Shown here: positions 32,319-44,270 of the stretch, one piece after another | How the letters are laid out: the number at the start of each line of letters is the position of its first letter | How positions within the stretch are numbered: the stretch's first letter is position 1 | Assembly: GCA_946406115.1 (NCBI GenBank) | Contig: OX291557.1 | Coordinates: forward strand, 11,440,501-11,504,500 | Source of the DNA: Apoda limacodes | Lineage: Eukaryota > Arthropoda > Insecta > Lepidoptera > Limacodidae | Direction of reading: 5' to 3' | Length of the DNA: 64,000 nucleotides | Made by a program: the position numbers and the translations under genes | Notes under the pieces: model-generated | What the model was told of the DNA's origin: nothing | The model's database searches: none | The model's input: the letters and a program-made list of their open reading frames with translations, nothing else

Positions 32319-32527
32319 AATTATTTTTAATGTGTGTTCTCTTTGAAAATGTTCAAATTCATATGGAGGAAAGCAATAAAAACAAACACTTATATATTAA
32401 AAACAATATAATTAATAATAAAAAAAATTACAATCATTAGGTTACTTAATAATAGTTATTACCTTACATTTTTTAAACACACATAAACCAGATACAATTA
32501 ATACTCTATATTATTATTATTTCAAAA
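32319..32527. promoter_or_regulatory. AT-rich gap between polymerase and ATPase genes
   Basis: The largest non-coding gap within the minus-strand block (about 210 bp). It contains TATA-like runs on the minus strand (near 32388-32400) and could carry a promoter for the late/virion gene block; this is inference only. Confidence 0.3.
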
Positions 32528-35500
32528 CTATAAGTTAATCTTAAAATGACCCCAAGCATATGTATCTGTTGAATTAGGTAAAATATATCTCTTGGTGTCA
32601 TTACAGGATAGACAAGTTTTATTAATTTGTTGTGTAAAAATAGTATGTTTCACACTTCGAATCCTACACATTTGTGAAACATTTACATTTTTATTAAATA
32701 GACACAACTTATAATTTTCCAAATTCATTTTTTTTGTCACACTTTTATTTACACCTTTAGCTTTAGCAATAACCTTACTTTCAATGTCCATTGCATACAT
32801 TTTTGATCGAAGTCCTACAAACTCCCGAAATACTTTACCATTGTTCTCATCCTTAAAATATCCAAGTTTCTTTTTATTTAAAAGTGGGAAACCATAAACA
32901 TTATCACTAGGATAGTCTGAAGTATCGAAAAAACATTCTAAGTCAGATTTTATATCATTATAAAAATTATCTGTAAATACATGGTAAACTAAGCTATCCG
33001 TATCAGTGTATAATAACTTGACACTATTATTGTATTTTCTTTTCATGTAATTATAATGAAAGTTATACATCAATGTTTTTGATATTTCTAATATACAAAA
33101 TCCTAAAACAAATGGTTTATTGAAATATACCTTAGTCTTTTGTAATTGTACAGCAATTAAAGACTCGGAGAATATAGATAGACTATGAAACTCAGGGCGA
33201 GCAATTAAACTTTGTGCACCTTGAATTTTTCCACGGTTTTCCCAGTGGGTTAACAATTTCACATTAACACGTTTTTCAACATTTTCCATAGTTTTACCAA
33301 AGACTGCATTATTCATAAGTTTATAAAAATCTTTTTCAAAGTCACTTTTAGCTAAAGTTCTTAGTTGTGTATTTAAATCTATATATTTCTTCAACCAAGG
33401 ACTTTGCTCAAACTGTAAAACTCTATGAACTCTAATTAATTTCATACCAAGTTGTAAACATTGCTTCAGATTTCTATAGTGAATAATATATTTAGTTTTG
33501 TTATATAAATTTGGTACTAATTTTTTATCTTTACTGTTACCGATTACAATGTTTTCAGGGCATAAAGGTAAGTCTGAATGAAGATCATGTAAATTTTCAG
33601 GGTATTCAAGATCAACTTCCAGTATGTATCCAATATCTGATGAATCTGATATATTGAAGTCTATGTTCGGGTTAACCCATTTAAAATCTCTTACAGGCAA
33701 ATACTGAGACATTGCCCAACCATAGAGATTGTTTGCATCAAAATACATTAAGTAAGATTTTGGTAAGTTATCTTTGTAATCACCCATGTACTCGTTATTT
33801 GCCTTTCCATATCTGTTAGAACACTGTGAAATACCACCTCTTATACCAGACTTTACGAATGCTATTTTATCAAAGTCTTTTCAATAATTCCAGTGTTATG
33901 TTAGTACATTTTAGCATTGCATCCCAGCTTAATCCTGGAAGGGTATAATATTGTATAGGGTCGAGTTCATATGTTTTGATACAAATTTCTCTAAAGTTTT
34001 CAAAAATATCAGTGAGTAACATTACATCAGTTCTTAAGTATAGATTGGAATAGTCCAACATATTTTTACATTTAAATTGGACCCAAACATTTTGAGCATG
34101 TTTATAATCATCATCTGAGACACTGGTATTACTTAAAGAGTTAAAGAAAGCGTCTTGATCTGGAAGAGTTGTAACTTTTAAGGATTCATAAGAATTAACA
34201 AATTCATAAGGGAAAACACCTTTCCTAATAAGTTTATTAAAATCATTTTCGTTTGGAAATTAATTCTATAAATTGATCTTTTTTTAGATTTTCAGCTAAA
34301 CTATCTAAACTACTGGCCATGAATTTAAAGGAATCTAAAAACCGCAAATGTACTAAATGACCTCTTATTTTAAGTTTTTTTGAGAATGAAATATATTTTT
34401 CCTTATTTTGCGGAATGATATCTATTTCTCCATCTTTAAAATTCAAAGCATGAACAATAAAATGAGCATCATAATTACTTAGATTATGAAATAGAATGGG
34501 AATGAAAAAGGGAACACGATACTTTGAACTACATAATTCGTGAGCAACACCTCTAAAATTACCAGTATTCCAATCATAGTCTACTGTGATGTCATCACCC
34601 AATAGTCCTTCACAAATATAACATAATTGCGATTGTCTAATAGATTCCTTCTCTTCGTTAGTTAATGGAAGTGGACATTTTTGAAAACAATTTATCCTAT
34701 GTATATTGCTAATATCTTTGTAAATGCTTTCCATAAACATTTTTGCACAATTAGGCCCTGTGTATGTTCTGTATGTAGACAGCTTATCATCATACGAACA
34801 TTTTATATAGTATCCATAACTATAAACTTCATGTTCATGTATTGTTTTTGTATATGACTTCGATGGATCAGGGTCACATAAGGTGACGGGTTTTAAAAGA
34901 GCTTCAAAGTCTGCATATATTACAAAAGGTAATTTTAATTTTCTTTGAAACTTATCAAAATAGATTTCATCATTATTTGTTTCCCGATTAAACCAATCTT
35001 TTCCTTTTTTATGAATTCCTGGTAATTTAGTAACAATATGAGCACAGTCATGTTTTTGGTGATTAATTAAATTAACTTTAGATTTAAAATATAGAAGGCA
35101 ACCATCACAGATATGAATAGCATTATTTCGATTCGTTATTTGTTTACTTACCAAGCGTGATAAATTTTTTATAAAACAATAATGACCATTTGAACCATTG
35201 TTTAAAAATAATAAGTTAATGTGTAATTCTTTACGACATTTAGTAAAATATAATGGTCCAACGATGGTATTACATTTTTTTTCTTTGTTAAATTCTAATC
35301 CGAAAACATTGATACTAATGTTATTCTGTTTTTCTACCTTGGGTATATCCGATAATTTGATTGGGAACTGTATATTATTAAACTTTAGTCTATTTTGATT
35401 CCTCAAGTATGATGATACCCTTTCAGAACTTTTATTTACAGGATATAGTGCAGATAATAAAGCCCACTTAAAACATTGTTGATCGTTATTTTTTACATTT

Positions 35501-36364
35501 ATGACTGCTTTTTTACGCTTAATATCTAAAGGTAATTCAATAAACGAAGACCCTCGTAAGGGATTGAACTTATTAACATTCATTTCTAAGAACTGAATTT
35601 TTTTTAAAGTCCATCCACTATCTTTTGCTTCGAAATCACTCATTTTATTTTTAATGTCTTCGCTTAAAGTTTCTAAATAATTTTCTAATTCGTCCCCTAA
35701 AGAAATAGTCCAATTTTTTGTTTGAAAATCGAAAGAATTTTTTAAATCTTTTGTTTCCTGTTCAAAATCTGCATGAATAATAAAATTAACTTTAACAATA
35801 GTTAACTCTTTTAAACATTCCTGAATAAGAAATAGTATCGACTCTTTAATTGATGCTATGAATACTTCAGGAGTTTGTATTTTAAGTGACTCATTAGCTT
35901 TAGGTGATACAATTCTATACGTTAAGACCCGAGACCCAAAAGCAACTGATATAACAGAGACATTATGTAAATTATGATTATGAATAAGACATTTTTCTTT
36001 GTGTTCCTTAGATCGTAAGTGCTGAGCATAGAACCTTTGGCTAACCTGTAATTCACATATTTGACACATAACGTTCTGTCTATGTGTTGTATTGGAAGAT
36101 GATGACGTCGATGCTTGTTGTAAATCTTCAACACTAATATCAGCTTGTCTCTTCAAACCTCGACCGACTTGAATTAAAGATTTTCTGTAGGTATAACATG
36201 CTTATGTTAATATAAGAACACAAATATGTAACATAAAATTTAAATAAGTATAGTTAGAATGTATACCTGAATGTTTCCTCAACTTCTTTACAGATGTTAA
36301 ACAGTGAAGTGTCATAATACGGATTTTCCAGAGCATTATCTTCATAATTCTCACACGCTCTCAT
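32528..36364 (-). pseudogene. Protein-primed family B DNA polymerase, two frameshifts and one intron
   Basis: The element's replicase, about 1,250 codons in all. Predicted first exon 36364-36267 (ATG at 36364), an 82-bp intron 36266-36185 with GT/AG ends (donor gtatac, acceptor ctacag), then the main frame. A C2H2-like zinc finger ('CQICEL...HLRSKEH') opens the main exon; a domain with 'CFKWALLSALYP' and 'HINLLFLNNG' precedes the exonuclease motifs 'IYADFEALL' and 'HNLSNYDAHF'. The polymerase palm shows 'DANNLYGWAMS' (motif A), 'LMNNAVFGKTMEN' (motif B) and 'LLYTDTDSLVYH' (motif C). Frame breaks occur near 34258 and near 33882, both one-base shifts in or beside A/T runs; the segments are otherwise free of stops. 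All catalytic motifs survive, so decay is recent or the breaks are sequencing errors. Confidence 0.88.
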
Positions 36365-36469
36365 TAGTTCTTTTTCTTCTTCTTCAAAAAAATTTTGAAA
36401 AAAAAACTTTCTAGTGACATGGTTGAAATAAACCAGTTTAGCTTTGCTTGTGAATGATGAATTAATAAT

Positions 36470-36505
36470 AAATATAATGTTCGATTTTTCTCTTATATAT
36501 ACAAG
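36470..36505 (-). promoter_or_regulatory. Putative TATA promoter of polymerase block
   Basis: On the minus strand 'gtatatataag' (36493-36503) lies about 130 bp upstream of the predicted polymerase ATG and just inside the right TIR border. It is the only good TATA-like match in the 230-bp gap. Weak evidence. Confidence 0.4.
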
Positions 36506-36592
36506 TCGATAAGGTGATTACTATATTAGTTGATGGTTAATTAATAGTTGCTCGTTACTTATCAATTAGATACTCATAAAATTTTGTAACGA

Positions 36593-37832
36593 TGGTTCTT
36601 ATAAATTAATTTAGCTATTAGAGATTACTTTTTAAAAAAGTATTTTTTACAGTTATTGGTTTCTGCTATTTGCTTCGTGATATCAAATATGATACCCTTC
36701 GTTTGCTCATATTTTTCATCTTTTGTATCCGTATAATATTTGGTCCTCACTTCTGAGTGTTTCCAATGTTCATCTACTGGTACTTTTTTCAATTTTATGA
36801 GGTCATACACCTCAATTTTTATCAAATGTGTAGCATGAGCCCCATCATCATTATTAGTAGACAAGTATGTGACACCAGGGATACCATCTTTTGAAGATCT
36901 CGCCACTGTAGAGCTGAGTTTCTTTTTCTTCTGATTGGTCCCCTCAAAGAATGAGTCGATACTATTTCGACGAGACCGTTTGAGCTTTGTTGTTTCTAAG
37001 GCCTTCTCAGTTGATTGCTCATCATCCGATGTAGCGTAGTAGTAATGCTTGAACGTGTTTTCTTCCATTACGTTAAATGTTGAATTCTGTAATAAAATAA
37101 GCCTATGCTTTAAAAACATATTTGTATAATAATTTGAATAAAAAATTTACCTAAAGTGAAAACCTAAACAAAATTGGTTTAAGTAATAGACATTCAAACA
37201 AACACATAGTTTTGAGGGTCTGTAATATATAATAAATATAGATAAAGAATTATAAAGCAAAAAAACACATACCTCCATAGCTTTTTTTTGAAGGAAATAG
37301 AACCAGCCTCAGTATCACACTTGATGATAAATTGTAACTCGAATGAATACTATCGACTAGTGTTTATGGATCCTATATATATACGATTTATCTTACAAGT
37401 ACAAATATAATTAAAAAGGTATTTGGAATGTCACCACAAACATCATTATCGCACTCACGACATTGTAATTAAATAAGAATAACTAATAAACGGAAAAATA
37501 CGATAGACCCATTACGATAATGATATAACTACTTAACAAAACTACACAGAACCCACAGTGATGTCATGTGGTAGTTCTGGTCAAGCGTGAGTCGCCACAC
37601 CCCAGACACAGGGGTGGTTTTGAGAGTGGTCAAGCGCGAGTCGCCACACCCCAGACACAGGGGTGGTTTTGAGAGTGGTCAAGCGTGAGTCGCCACACCT
37701 CAGACACAGGGGTGGTTTTGAGAGTGGTCAAGCGCGAGTCGTACAAAGCAGGAAAAAGTTGGTGAGCTTTTTTTTCAGGCGAGGGGTTGAGGTTGGGGGG
37801 TAGTGCGCCAGAACCAACGAATCCCCTCTACT
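36593..37832. repeat. Polinton right terminal inverted repeat (1240 bp)
   Basis: Inverted partner of 24905-26277. It carries one outer module ('ggcgaggggttgaggttggg', 37779 on) and about three 49-bp units, then the mirrored TATA box, short exon, intron and main exon of the TIR gene. It ends at 36593, just upstream of the polymerase gene. Confidence 0.93.
36625..37278 (-). CDS. TIR-encoded charged protein, spliced (right copy)
   Basis: Mirror copy of 25592-26245 with an identical predicted main-exon protein. The predicted first exon is 37273-37278, the intron 37087-37272 (186 bp) and the second exon 36625-37086; the TATA box is near 37378-37390. In this arm the gene reads in the same direction as the polymerase operon that begins less than 300 bp downstream, whereas the left copy converges on the protease gene. 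Function unknown; nuclear or DNA-binding roles are only suggested by its basic clusters. Confidence 0.7.
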
Positions 37833-37838
37833 AACGAC
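37833..37838. other. Polinton target-site duplication, right
   Basis: AACGAC, identical to 24899-24904 and directly outside the right TIR. Confidence 0.93.
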
Positions 37839-39660
37839 CGTGGTTTAATAGGCCTTGCAGAGACGGCTCGTAATAATAAGGATCCGAATATTTCTGACTT
37901 GCGAGCTATCCTTCTGGGAGTCGTGCTTTCTGGTCGCTTGCTAAAGCTGCCGAGGGGAACTTCTGCCAGTCGTCATTACCACCACTGCAAAAGACCGATG
38001 GTGACTTGGCCCACAGTGCAAAAGAGAAAGCCGATCTATTGGGCAGTCTCTTTGCCTCTAACTCGAATGTGAACGACGAAGGCGCTGTACCACCTACTTT
38101 ATCGTGGTGCGGTAAGACCATGCCGGAAATCACGCGCCTCTTTACGCTTTCCTACCACACTAGGCAATTTCCGTCTTCATGGAAGACTGCAAATGTGCAC
38201 CCGGTGCCCAAAAAGGGCGATAGATCAGATCCATCGAATTACAGGCTTATCGCTATAACCTCTCTCCTCTCCAAGGTGATGGAGCGTGTGATCAACACAC
38301 AGCTTTTTAGATACCTAGAAAAACACGACCTGATCAGTGACCGTCAATATGGCTTTCGCCACGGTCGCTCAACTGGTGACCTTCTAGTGTATCTCACACA
38401 CCGATGGGCACTAGCCATTGAGAGTCAGGGGGAGGCATTGGCATGTAGCCTAGACATAGCGAAGGCGTTCGATCGGGTCGGGCACCGGGGTCTTCTATCG
38501 AAGTTGCCTTCTTACGGAGTGCCCGAGGGTTTGTGCAAATTGGTGGCTAGCTTTTTGTCCGGCAGAAGCATACGAGCCGTAGTTGACGGTAGTTGCTCTG
38601 ATAGCATGGACATTAATGCTGGTGTCCCGCAAGGCTCTGTGCTGTCTCCTACGCTGTTTCTACTGCACATCAATGATATGTTGGACATCAACAACATACA
38701 TTGCTATGCAGATGACAGTACTGGAGACGCTTATTACACGGGCCGTGCAAGCATCCCACGTTCCGTTGTGGAAGAAAAGCGCGAAGAACTTGTGTCTCAA
38801 ATCGAGATCGGTCTGTCCAAGATCTCTGACTGGGGGCGGGAAAACTTGGTCCGATTCAACCCTTCAAAGACACAAGTCTGCGCGTTCACCGCTAAGAAAA
38901 CCCCATTCACTGTAGTCCCACAATTCCAGAACACTCCTCTCTCCATCTCCAAGAGCATTGGGATCCTTGGCGTTGACATCTCCAGCGATGTTCAGTTCCG
39001 AGATCATTTGCTAGACAAGGTAAAGCTGGCGTCCAAAAAACTTGGTGTACTCAACAGAGCGAAGCAGTACTTCACGTCGGGGCAAAGGTTGCTACTTTAC
39101 AAGTCGCAAGTCCGGCCCCATATGGAGTACTGCTGCCATCTCTGGGCGGGTGCACCCGGATACCAGCTTGGCCCTTTTGACTCGGTTCAACGACAGGCTG
39201 TGAGAATTGTCGAAGATCCCAAACTCACTTGCGGTATCGAGCCCTTAAGTATGAGGAGAGACTTTGCCTCCCTGTGTGTGTTCTACCGCTTGTACAATGG
39301 ATTGTGTTCTGAGGAATTGTTCGAAATGATGCCCACGGCTACTTTCTACCATCGCACCGCTCGCCATCGACAGGGAATTCATTCTCACACTTTGGAACCA
39401 AAATGGTCGCGTACAGTGCGGTTTCAGAGAAACTTCATCCCGCGAACCCTTGGGTTGTGGAATGAGCTCCCTGCCAAGGTTTTCTCTAAGGACTACAGTA
39501 TGGGGTTCTTCAATAAAGAAGTTATTAAATTTCTGAAGGGTCGGCAACGCGCGAGTGATGCCCCTGGTGTTGCAAGCGTCCATAGGCTACGGTGACCGCT
39601 TACCATCAGGCGGACCGTAGGCTTGTTTGCCACCTTAGTGGTATAAAAAAAAAAAAAAAC
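37839..39660 (+). mobile_element. Jockey-type LINE, 3' part right of the Polinton, with poly-A
   Basis: Resumes the LINE interrupted at 24904. A frame with RT, from 'YPSGSRAFWSLAKAAEGNF' (about 37905) to the stop at 39595, is followed by a short 3' UTR with 'ccgcttaccatcaggcggac' and 'tttgccaccttagtggtata', then a poly-A run (about 39645-39659). The same tail occurs as solo fragments at 4565-4700, 45925-46030, 47050-47250 and 50165-50375, so the family has been active in this genome. Confidence 0.85.
38006..39595 (+). pseudogene. Reverse transcriptase of Jockey-type LINE
   Basis: An open stretch of about 530 codons with RT motifs: 'WKTANVHPVPKKGDRSDPSN', 'YRLIAITSLLSKVMERVIN', 'YGFRHGRSTGDLL', 'LDIAKAFDRVGH' (catalytic Asp), 'AGVPQGSVLSPTLFLLHIND' and 'HCYADDSTGD' (catalytic YADD, about 38706-38717). 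The C-terminal part has 'VRPHMEYCCHLWAGAP' and 'RNFIPRTLGLWNELP'. Compared with related LINEs about 40 residues appear to be missing in frame between 'GKTMPEI' and 'TRLFTLSYH', before the first RT motif, and the region upstream of about 37900 has stops. The endonuclease half is absent, so it cannot act alone. Replaces no host function. Confidence 0.85.
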
Positions 39661-40740
39661 CCTCGTGTGTTTACGTCAAAATTATTGAAAAATTCTATAT
39701 CCATACAAGCATGGAATGCCATATTTATTTACGTCAAAAGATTTTTAAATCTGATTTTTAAAAGAATGACAGATTGAAAAGATTGAAGGTCAGTCTTTTC
39801 GGGATTTTCTGAAAGTCAGATATATATAACGAAAATTGCAAATTTTAAATGAAATTGATAGAGAATAATTATTTTTTTTGTGAAACATTTTCGGCGTGGG
39901 ACCAATAATAAGAAGAGACACTCTGAAATAGATTTTATCATATAAGAGGAAAATAAGAGGTTTTGATTTCACTATATATTTATCTCCGGTTTGTGAGTTC
40001 CACCTTCAACCACACAGAAGGTACTAACTACTAAAGGTACTACTCTGATTTTCTTATTAGGGACCACTGAGATTTTGATTTTTGCGGATCGGCCATTTTC
40101 GCCTTATTGATTTCTTTTATTACTTGATTAATCGGAAAAGAATATGGAGAGGGTATAGATTGCCGTATACTACTGATTTCTTCCATCATATAACGATTTG
40201 CCAATATTGGCGTTAACACAGTCGACTGGAAAAAAAAGATTACAACACGGTCGTCAAAAAAAAAATAAAAGAAGGCAAAATGAATAATTTCCTAAACGAA
40301 AAAGTGCAATGGAGTATGGCATTTTAGAGTTACAGATTGTTTAAAATTATGAAGTGTGATAGTATAGAAAGCTATAAATTAATTGTATTTATAGACTACA
40401 CGTATCTTTTTATTTATCTTCCCCTGGGGAATTGAGTCTTGACAACGTTTACAAACACCTTTCTAAGAATTAGTGAAGTTTACTAATAACAAACATCACA
40501 TCGTACTGCTACGAATTAAGGATGTTGTCACATATCTTACATCGCGCTATCGAAGTTTTTTCTATAGTTCGCATATATACACCGACATACCGAAAGGCAA
40601 GTAAAGTATGACAAGGCTTTTTCCAGGTATAACTCCTCACCTGGTGGGGGATTCCCCCTTACCGCCGCTGTACAATTAGTAAGCCTGAGCTGAACAGAGA
40701 TATATGACGCTCTATCCGCCGAAGCCCTTCCTTCAGCTAC
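39661..40740. other. AT-rich spacer, no gene seen
   Basis: No supported gene. The last 140 bp (about 40605-40740) are GC-richer ('cacctggtgggggattcccc') and directly precede the repeat at 40745. Confidence 0.35.
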
Positions 40741-40744
40741 CAGG

Positions 40745-41978
40745 TATAACAGGACAGGTTAAAGCAGTAGTGCCCTGTTACCGAATGCACCGGCTAGGTG
40801 CTCAGAAGGAGGAGAAAAGATAGAGGGAGTTCAAAGTCGAGTAAAGAAACACTTTTCAAGGGTAAGGCAGGTTATATTAGTATACTCTTTCATTATATAG
40901 TAACAGCTTTTAATGCACAATATCCTAATCACATAGGGTGATTCTTAACACTTAAATATCTAGATCACAGCTACCTAATTCACAATCATATAGGACTACC
41001 TAAATAAATAGAAAGATAGCCAAACGCAAGCCTGCCTACACAGATTTTAAGTGTAGTTTTTAAAGCTTTTATTAGGGTACTAGTACACTGAGGTCTCTTC
41101 GGCCTAGAGCCCGATTCGATGTCTTGCTCGCTGTAGGCATCCCTCAGGTCAGCACCGCCGTAGAAAGAAGACGCGGACGGGACTGATTTTACGTGGCCTA
41201 ACAGCGTGTGGTGAGTAGTAAATATGCCGCCCGTGGCAGGCACAAGGTAAGGCCGCACGTGGCTAGCACAGTGCAAGACCGCACGTGAACGTAGCTCGCC
41301 AGTAGCTTCGGCGTAGAGCAGGTCGCCCCGTAACCTTCGTGTGTAACGGTGTTCAAGATAGCACCCCTACTGCACAGGCCGAAGGTTTGGAGTCAAGGAG
41401 ACTCCGGGCAGGCCGAGGATTTGGAGTTTAGTAGACTCCGGCCTTCCCCAGTAAAAGAACAGCAAAGCAGCTGCCGCGCGCCGTCGTTAGACAACAAACG
41501 TGCACCCGTATACAAAGACGTCTTCTCACGGACCTCAGTTTAGGCGTAGAGCCGTAGTAAAGCAATATATATACGTAGTATATATATACTAAGAACCGTA
41601 CTGTCAAGGAGAAAGAGAAATGGATTAGCGACTTACCAATAACTCACAAAACACAGAACGAGAGAAAATAAATATACAAAATTACCGAGGACGGTTTTCT
41701 TTTATAGCATAGAAGTAGATATGCAGCATTTGTAATTTAATAATAGAATCCGTGAAAATAATTATCAACAGAATTTTTTCACGACTACGTCAAGTATCTA
41801 CGTAAAGTGAACTGTTTTAACTTAGCGATGTCAAACATCTAGAGATTCTTTGATCTCTAAATTGAAATTACCACAGTGGTAATGGACTTAAGAGCGAATG
41901 CCCAGAAACTTCTATCGTTTCCTACATCATCCGGTCCTTTACCGGAGACGGATCACCGAAAACGGTCGTTCCATTATA
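40745..41978. mobile_element. Unclassified 1.2-kb repeat with 4-bp target duplication, copy 1
   Basis: Starts 'tataacaggacagg' and ends 'tcgttccattata', so the outer 8-10 bp are imperfect inverted repeats. It is flanked by CAGG on both sides (40741-40744 and 41979-41982). A second copy at 62482-63553 is similar along its length ('ccgaatgcaccggctaggtg', 'acttttcaagggtaaggcag', 'catcatccggtcctttaccg'). Inside are tandem 'caggccga.g.tttggagt' units (about 41368-41445). No coding frame. It could be a 4-bp-duplication DNA transposon without transposase, or a solo LTR; the ends are not TG...CA, which argues against a typical LTR. Confidence 0.75.
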
Positions 41979-42309
41979 CAGGTACACTGATCAGTTATTT
42001 ATCAACTTCAGCAGCACAGAGCTTCATCAGGACCAACTCGTATCGGTGTAATGAAACGCTGATTGTAAGTGTATTTTTACTTTATTTGCATTCCATTAAA
42101 TTTCACTTGTTTTTAGTAAACAACACTGTTATTCCAACAAGACTAGTTTTATTCCTGTTAGTAAATACAATAAGAAAAACTCATTGGTAACCGTCAGTGT
42201 AATTTACTTGTCCTCGGAATTACTAATATTTTAATGGTTATTAGTATTATTTACTTGTAGCTACCAAAGTTTTTTCTCCGTGTAAGTAGTGCAGCTCACT
42301 GCTTTTTTC
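41979..42309. other. Spacer, no gene seen
   Basis: The open frame at 41876-42190 starts inside the repeat and shows no domain; not considered a gene. Confidence 0.35.
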
Positions 42310-42600
42310 ATTGAAATACATGAAATAAATTAATAGTTTGTTAAATATCATTGTTACCCAAAAAATGCGTATTTTTAGGGTCTAAAGCAGTATCACGGCT
42401 ATGCTTTAGCAAAATTGTAAACTAATAGCACTTAGGACTTTGATGATTTCTTTGCCAAAACTTTAAAAAAACAGTAAAAAGTTTATCAAGCATATTTTCA
42501 CGTTTTACAGGGTCTGAATCATATCCCGAAGAACTGAAACATTGAATTTTAGTCGAATCTGCTCGAAAAAAAAATGAAATTTAGGTAGAAAGCTCTTTTA
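42310..42600. repeat. Interspersed repeat, partner of 15780-16045
   Basis: Direct-orientation relative of 15780-16045, with shared ordered blocks such as 'gctatgctttagcaaaattg' and 'gatttctttgccaaaacttt'. Contains an insertion of about 35 bp relative to the other copy. Confidence 0.65.
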
Positions 42601-42839
42601 GAACAACCGACGACGCACAAGCAATAACATTTTTTTTAAAAGTAAAATTGTGCTATTCCTTAAAACAAACAATTATCACTATGTATTGCTAGGTCAAAGT
42701 GTTTTTAAAAAGAAACAATAGTAAACAAATCTGAACTAAATAATTTCTCAAAATTTTAATACATACTTATCTAACTTTTAATTAAAATACACAAAAAATC
42801 AACCATTGCTCCACTAAATTCATCAAAATGTGTACACCT

Positions 42840-43100
42840 TTTTCCCTGCCGCGCGATTTAACTTTTCCTTCATATACCAAGCGGTGAAACCTATATAAAT
42901 GTGTACTATATGAACTTTTTTCCCCTATTTTACCTCCTTAGAGTATATTTTAAAAAATGAAACATTCATTCACTTATTCTTTATTGCAACTAAGAGTCTA
43001 TTCACCATCTCCATACCAAATTTCATCTTAATCGGAATCTGTTAGAGTAGACAGACAGACAGACAGAGTTACTTTCGCATTTATAATATAAGTAGATATA
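42840..43100 (+). repeat. SINE-like repeat with GACA tail
   Basis: Ends with 'catctccataccaaatttca', 'agacagacagacagagttac' and 'tttcgcatttataatataag', as in the copies at 1-425 and 57055-57405. The middle is diverged. Confidence 0.6.
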
Positions 43101-44270
43101 GCTGCAGATATGGATAGTTAAGGATCCGTGGAGTGACATAGACTATACTAGTTTCAGTCGAAAATCAAAATTTAAATTCACTCTGTAAATACAAGCAAAC
43201 CCGCGGGAATTAAGTAGTGGGTCAATAAACTTAAAGCTAGCCACCGTGACTTACAAACGATACCTGCAGAAAACACCTGCTGCTAAATTCGGCCTACTGC
43301 CACAGAGTAAAGAATAGTACCGACTTGCAGTCATTAAATAATTTATTTTTTAAAAACTTACCTATTGTGTTCTATATCCGTCTCGAAAGCTAAGTAGCGC
43401 AGAAGCTTTTGCACTAGGTACTGAAGACCAATAAAGATCAACTCAGCTTTGCTTTGAGAACCAAGTTTAAAGTGCATAACCGTCAAATAGTAAATGCTGA
43501 AAAATGCGATCTCGAACCTCTGCCGCTCAGAACGCAAGGTTAAATTTAATCCCCTAGGTCATCACCGACTTTTTGCAATCGTTTAATACGATGGTATACA
43601 TTAAAGCATGCATTTTAATTTGTTTTTTTGATAAGATTAGTGTTGTTGTACTACAAATACTATATGTGTAGTTGGCAATTAGAATTTAAATAGCACAATA
43701 AATGAATGAATTTAAACAGTTTATACTTCAGTGGTCAATTAATGCGGTCAAGCAAACTAAAATTATAAATGTAGGTATTTGATACTATTTGTACACATAA
43801 AACTAGGGCAGGCAGCGCTAGCACAGCAAGAATAAAATTAATTTTCGGAAACAAATTCCATAGACGATACCTACAGTCGAACGAATAAGAAAATTATCTG
43901 TTGATATTCATCTCGAAGTTGATTGACTTTCTATAGCGGTTCTAATTTTAAATCGATTCAACAGTCTGAATGATCTCAGTTAAATATAAAACTATTTAGT
44001 TATCTTATCTTTGGATCCATTCCTCAAGAGATACTGCGACCCAAACATAACAACGGTGACCCTGTGCTGGCACCGAACTGACACTCAATCACTGAAATAA
44101 GTAGGTGGGTACATACTTCGCAATTTCTCTCCGCGAATGTCACGCTATTAAGCGCTTTGTCCCTCTAATCCGATACCAATCAACTATGTAGATCACGATA
44201 TCGTCGAAAAGCGAGTGGATGAATGAGTTTGCCGTGAGAAAGAGGATTTGTGGAGGGACAGGTGGTTATC
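43101..44270. other. Spacer upstream of the host gene, no coding seen
   Basis: No supported coding region. It lies directly upstream of the predicted secreted-protein gene and may hold its distal regulatory DNA; nothing specific is recognisable. Confidence 0.35.

Larger units (their letters stand above)
24905..37832 (-). mobile_element. Polinton/Maverick (adintovirus-like) element, complete ends
   Basis: This 12,928-bp element is bounded by TIRs starting AGTAGAGGGGATTCG at both ends and flanked by the perfect 6-bp duplication AACGAC (24899-24904 and 37833-37838), the target size known for Polintons. Strand is given for the main gene block. Gene order on the minus strand from right to left: PolB, packaging ATPase, 109-aa protein, 261-aa protein, integrase, penton-like protein, small glycine-rich protein, major capsid, adenain-type protease. 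A small gene lies in each TIR. The set (PolB, integrase, ATPase, protease, two capsid proteins) is the defining core of Polintons. Near-identity of the TIRs implies a young insertion, but PolB carries two frameshifts. Confidence 0.96.

Noticed and set aside
33870..34061. Short frame as a separate small gene between polymerase pieces
   Set aside because: Its sequence is part of the polymerase, lying between the two frameshifts, and continues the same domain.
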